Positions 5,673-7,606 of a stretch of DNA of 7,606 bases are shown here, in pieces. The notes under the pieces were generated by a model that saw only the letters and a program-made list of their open reading frames with translations, did no database searches and had not been told where the DNA came from. The DNA is taken from the NCBI GenBank assembly GCA_012965485.1, contig DTSF01000249.1:1-7606 (forward strand), written 5' to 3'. This DNA comes from Dehalococcoidia bacterium (GTDB lineage: Bacteria > Chloroflexota > Dehalococcoidia > SAR202 > UBA826). Position numbers and translations under genes: made by a program. Within the stretch, counting starts at the first letter, position 1. Each line of letters opens with the position of its first letter.

Positions 5673-6527
5673 ATGGGCATCTTGGATGGAAAAACTGTCG
5701 TAGTAACTGGTGCGAGTCGAGGCATTGGGGCGGAGATTGCCAGAATTTTTGCGAAAGAAGGGGGAAAGGTAGTTTGTGCGGCAAGAACTTTAAAAGAGGG
5801 GGATCATCCTTTGGAAGGTTCATTGCAAAAAACAGTGAGTGATATCAATGAAGCCGGGGGCGAGGCCAAACCGATCGCTGTCAATATATCATTGCCTGAA
5901 GACTGCGAGCGCCTTTTTGCAGAGACTCATGAATTATATGGAAAGGTTGATGTACTGGTTAATAATGCTGCTTTGACATATTTTATTCCTGTGAGGGACT
6001 ATCCCATTAACCGCTGGATGAGGTCTTGGGCAGTCAATTTTCATGCCCCATTTATTCTAAGCCAGTTAGCATTGGAAGATATGATCTCAACGGGATCTGG
6101 GAGCATTGTAAATATTTCCTCTGGAGCGGCGATCGGTCCAGGTCGCGGCCCATATCCAAATGTTCCGTCAAACTCTGGTGGTACTTGTTACGGAGCCGAG
6201 AAGGCAGCTTTAGAAAGATTTACCCAAGGCTTAGCTCAGGAAGTGTACGGCAATGGCATTTCAGTAACTTGTGTGTCTCCCTCCCAAGTAGTCCCTACAC
6301 CCGGCACCGTTTTCCATAATTTGGTAACAGGTATGGATGACCCACGAGGTGAGCATCCGCAATTAATGGCCAAGGCGGCACTATTATTGGCTACTGAACC
6401 TATAGATAAAGTAACAGGTAGAGTGACATATAGTCAGCAGATTCTTAAAGAATTTGGTTGGGTAAATGAAGCCAAAGGTACGGGGGTTGATCGAGATCGA
6501 ATGGGTAGTGGGTATAGCCAAGTATAA
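5673..6527 (+). CDS. SDR family oxidoreductase with enlarged active-site loop
   Basis: A 284-residue short-chain dehydrogenase, longer than the usual 250. Core motifs are TGASRGIG (12-19), Arg38 in CAART after beta-2 (favouring NADPH), NNAA in place of NNAG (97-100), N122, S150 in VNISSGAA, and Y173/K177 in YGAEKAALERFTQGLAQE. Catalytic Ser and Tyr are 23 positions apart instead of about 13, because a Gly/Pro-rich insert (GPGRGPYPNVPSNSGG, 155-170) lies between them. It also has a C-terminal extension after residue 250 ending GSGYSQV. The AAR..KEGDHPLEGSL segment and SKAALERF-like helix recall SDRs annotated as citronellol/citronellal-type or general alcohol dehydrogenases; the substrate is unknown. 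The start is secure, with AAGGAG (5660-5665) 7 nt upstream. It is divergent from manC and followed by a 183-nt gap with no clear terminator, so it appears monocistronic. Confidence 0.87.
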   Translation: MGILDGKTVVVTGASRGIGAEIARIFAKEGGKVVCAARTLKEGDHPLEGSLQKTVSDINEAGGEAKPIAVNISLPEDCERLFAETHELYGKVDVLVNNAALTYFIPVRDYPINRWMRSWAVNFHAPFILSQLALEDMISTGSGSIVNISSGAAIGPGRGPYPNVPSNSGGTCYGAEKAALERFTQGLAQEVYGNGISVTCVSPSQVVPTPGTVFHNLVTGMDDPRGEHPQLMAKAALLLATEPIDKVTGRVTYSQQILKEFGWVNEAKGTGVDRDRMGSGYSQV

Positions 6528-6634
6528 TTTGCACTCAAAGAGGGTTCGAGATGGGAATACCAACCCTATCAAACATTGTATATAAATGCCTTGCCTTTGA
6601 CGCCTCTCTGTGGTTAGTTTGAACTGGCCATTCA

Positions 6635-6640
6635 TATAAT
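6635..6640 (+). promoter_or_regulatory. Candidate -10 element upstream of the ATPase gene
   Basis: A perfect TATAAT occurs in the 183-nt gap between the SDR stop and the ATPase start and would give a leader of about 65 nt. No recognisable -35 lies 16-18 nt upstream, so it may be incidental or depend on an activator. The rest of the gap (6528-6634) has only a weak 6-bp inverted repeat, AGGGTT/AACCCT (6541-6546 and 6562-6567), without a T-run. Confidence 0.3.
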
Positions 6641-6668
6641 GGGAACGTGTTCTCTATGGTAAGAAATT

Positions 6669-6686
6669 TATAAGGTACTATAAGGT
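6669..6686 (+). repeat. Tandem 8-bp direct repeat TATAAGGT, 10-bp period
   Basis: TATAAGGT occurs twice, at 6669-6676 and 6679-6686, separated by AC. The 10-bp period places both copies on the same DNA face, the arrangement of a regulator's half-sites. It lies about 25 nt before the ATPase start, inside the probable leader. It could equally be chance in AT-rich sequence. Confidence 0.5.
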
Positions 6687-6710
6687 GTAAATCGTAGAGA
6701 TGGAGAAGCT

Positions 6711-7606
6711 ATGAGACTAACTCAGACTAGAGTAATCAACTATAGAAGTATTGACGATTCCTCATGGGTTAGAGTTGATGATGTTACGGCTCTGGTGGGT
6801 AAAAACGAGTCTGGTAAGACGGCATTTCTTCACGCTATTAGGAAGATTAATTCTATTTCCGGTGAAGAAGATACTTTTACCATCAGAGATTACCCTCGAA
6901 AGGGGTACATCAAATATAAAAAAATTCATGATCAAAACCCATGCGAGGTAGCACAGGCAGAATTTGAGCTGAATGCTGAAGAAATATCTGAAATCGAGGC
7001 GAATTTTGGTAATGGGATATTAGCTTCAAACAAAGTTATCGTCACCAAGAATTACAAAAATGAACGAAATTGGAAAATTAGCCTTGCAGAATCAATCTCT
7101 CAACCTTCCAACGTGACGACTTTTACTCAGCCTTCGACACCTGCTCCAACTTCTTTTCAAAGTGCGGTGCAGACTGTGGGAAATGTTAGTCATGTTTCGG
7201 AGAGAATTTCAGAGCAATTTTTAGAAAAATGGCTCCCTAAATTCGTTTATTTTGATAATTACAGCGTCATGAGAGGAAAAATATCTATCAATGAGCTCAG
7301 GCAGAGGACAGAAAATGGAGGACCTGTTGATGATGCCGATAGGACATTCCTATCTCTTTTAACTTTATCTGGAGTTTCTCTAGAGGATTTGGAAAAAGAT
7401 TTAGGGTATGAGGACATAAAAGTTGAATTAGAATCTGCCTCAATAACCATTACTGATGAGATATTTGAATATTGGCAACAAAATCGCCAATTAAAAGTTG
7501 AATTTGATGTATCTCAGGCCGACCCTAGGGATGCTGCCCCTTTGAATCAAGGGAAAATTTTACACGTAAGAATAGAAAATGCGAGGCACCGTGTCACAGT
7601 GTCATT
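6711..7606 (+). CDS. P-loop ATPase of the OLD/AAA type, N-terminal part (3' end outside window)
   Basis: An open frame from ATG at 6711, preceded by TGGAGA a few nt upstream, runs without a stop to the window edge (298 residues seen). The opening MRLTQTRVINYRSIDDSSWV is the beta-hairpin typical of SMC/RecF/OLD-like ATPases, followed by the Walker A loop GKNESGKT (30-37, with K36 and T37 binding ATP phosphates). A Ser/Thr/Pro-rich low-complexity stretch spans about 128-155, then LEKWLPKFVYFDNYSVMRG (171-189) and, near the edge, RIENARHRVTVS (287-298). The last segment resembles the 'RHRVT-PFDERS-GF' region of large OLD-like AAA proteins just before the signature and Walker B motifs. Those motifs and any TOPRIM nuclease domain would lie to the right. 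Such proteins act in phage defence (GajA-type) or DNA repair, but many are uncharacterised; the fragment cannot decide. It is preceded by a 183-nt gap and starts a new unit. Confidence 0.8.
   Translation, partial: MRLTQTRVINYRSIDDSSWVRVDDVTALVGKNESGKTAFLHAIRKINSISGEEDTFTIRDYPRKGYIKYKKIHDQNPCEVAQAEFELNAEEISEIEANFGNGILASNKVIVTKNYKNERNWKISLAESISQPSNVTTFTQPSTPAPTSFQSAVQTVGNVSHVSERISEQFLEKWLPKFVYFDNYSVMRGKISINELRQRTENGGPVDDADRTFLSLLTLSGVSLEDLEKDLGYEDIKVELESASITITDEIFEYWQQNRQLKVEFDVSQADPRDAAPLNQGKILHVRIENARHRVTVS

Noticed and set aside
6541..6567. Inverted repeat AGGGTT/AACCCT as terminator of the second SDR
   Set aside because: Only 6 bp with a 15-nt loop and no following T-run; too weak to call a terminator.
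6384..6635. Minus-strand 83-codon frame overlapping the 3' end of the second SDR
   Set aside because: More than half overlaps the SDR coding region antisense, there is no ribosome binding site, and the translated sequence shows no domain.
6751..6951. Plus-strand 66-codon frame within the ATPase region
   Set aside because: It is a different frame within the longer ATPase frame starting at 6711, which has a Walker A motif and runs on to the window edge.

Overview
The window comes from a bacterial chromosome of moderate to low GC with ordinary bacterial start sites (AGGAG-type ribosome binding sites, sigma70-like promoters). The DnaK tail with its terminal VEGEFREV, together with a DUF3500 protein, a PAL-like NHL propeller, a MOSC protein and several SDR oxidoreductases, would fit a marine heterotroph such as the SAR202/Dehalococcoidia branch of Chloroflexota. 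That placement is an inference from gene content and recall; nothing here is a phylogenetic marker I could test.

Layout, left to right: the 3' end of dnaK (+, 1-356) meets a convergent pair on the minus strand across a perfect 16-bp stem hairpin (359-393). The pair is a 316-residue NHL propeller resembling peptidyl-alpha-hydroxyglycine lyase (1470-2420), followed downstream by a DUF3500 protein (401-1387). Divergent from the propeller is a small MOSC-domain protein (+, 2561-3004). It converges with a minus-strand three-gene unit: manC (bifunctional GDP-mannose pyrophosphorylase/phosphomannose isomerase, 4028-5473), a 56-residue membrane or exported peptide (3834-4004), and a FabG-type SDR dehydrogenase (3057-3806). 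The gaps in this unit are 23 and 27 nt, and a good promoter (TTGACC, 18 nt, TATAAT) sits just upstream of manC. Divergent from manC is a second SDR (+, 5673-6527) with an enlarged loop before its catalytic Tyr. The window ends inside a P-loop ATPase of the OLD/AAA type (+, 6711 to beyond 7606).

How the genes work together: manC supplies GDP-mannose for surface polysaccharide or glycoconjugate synthesis. The small peptide and the SDR appear to be co-transcribed with it, but a shared pathway is not shown. The propeller and DUF3500 genes may form a second unit of unknown function. There are no RNA genes, CRISPR arrays, insertion sequences or attachment sites that I can support. No stretch without a gene exceeds 300 bases; the longest are 5474-5672 and 6528-6710. 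I do not see a convincing new multi-gene system. The most worthwhile leads are the short membrane peptide inside the manC unit, the PAL-like propeller with a preserved metal site, and the truncated ATPase at the right edge, which could open a defence or DNA-repair locus.
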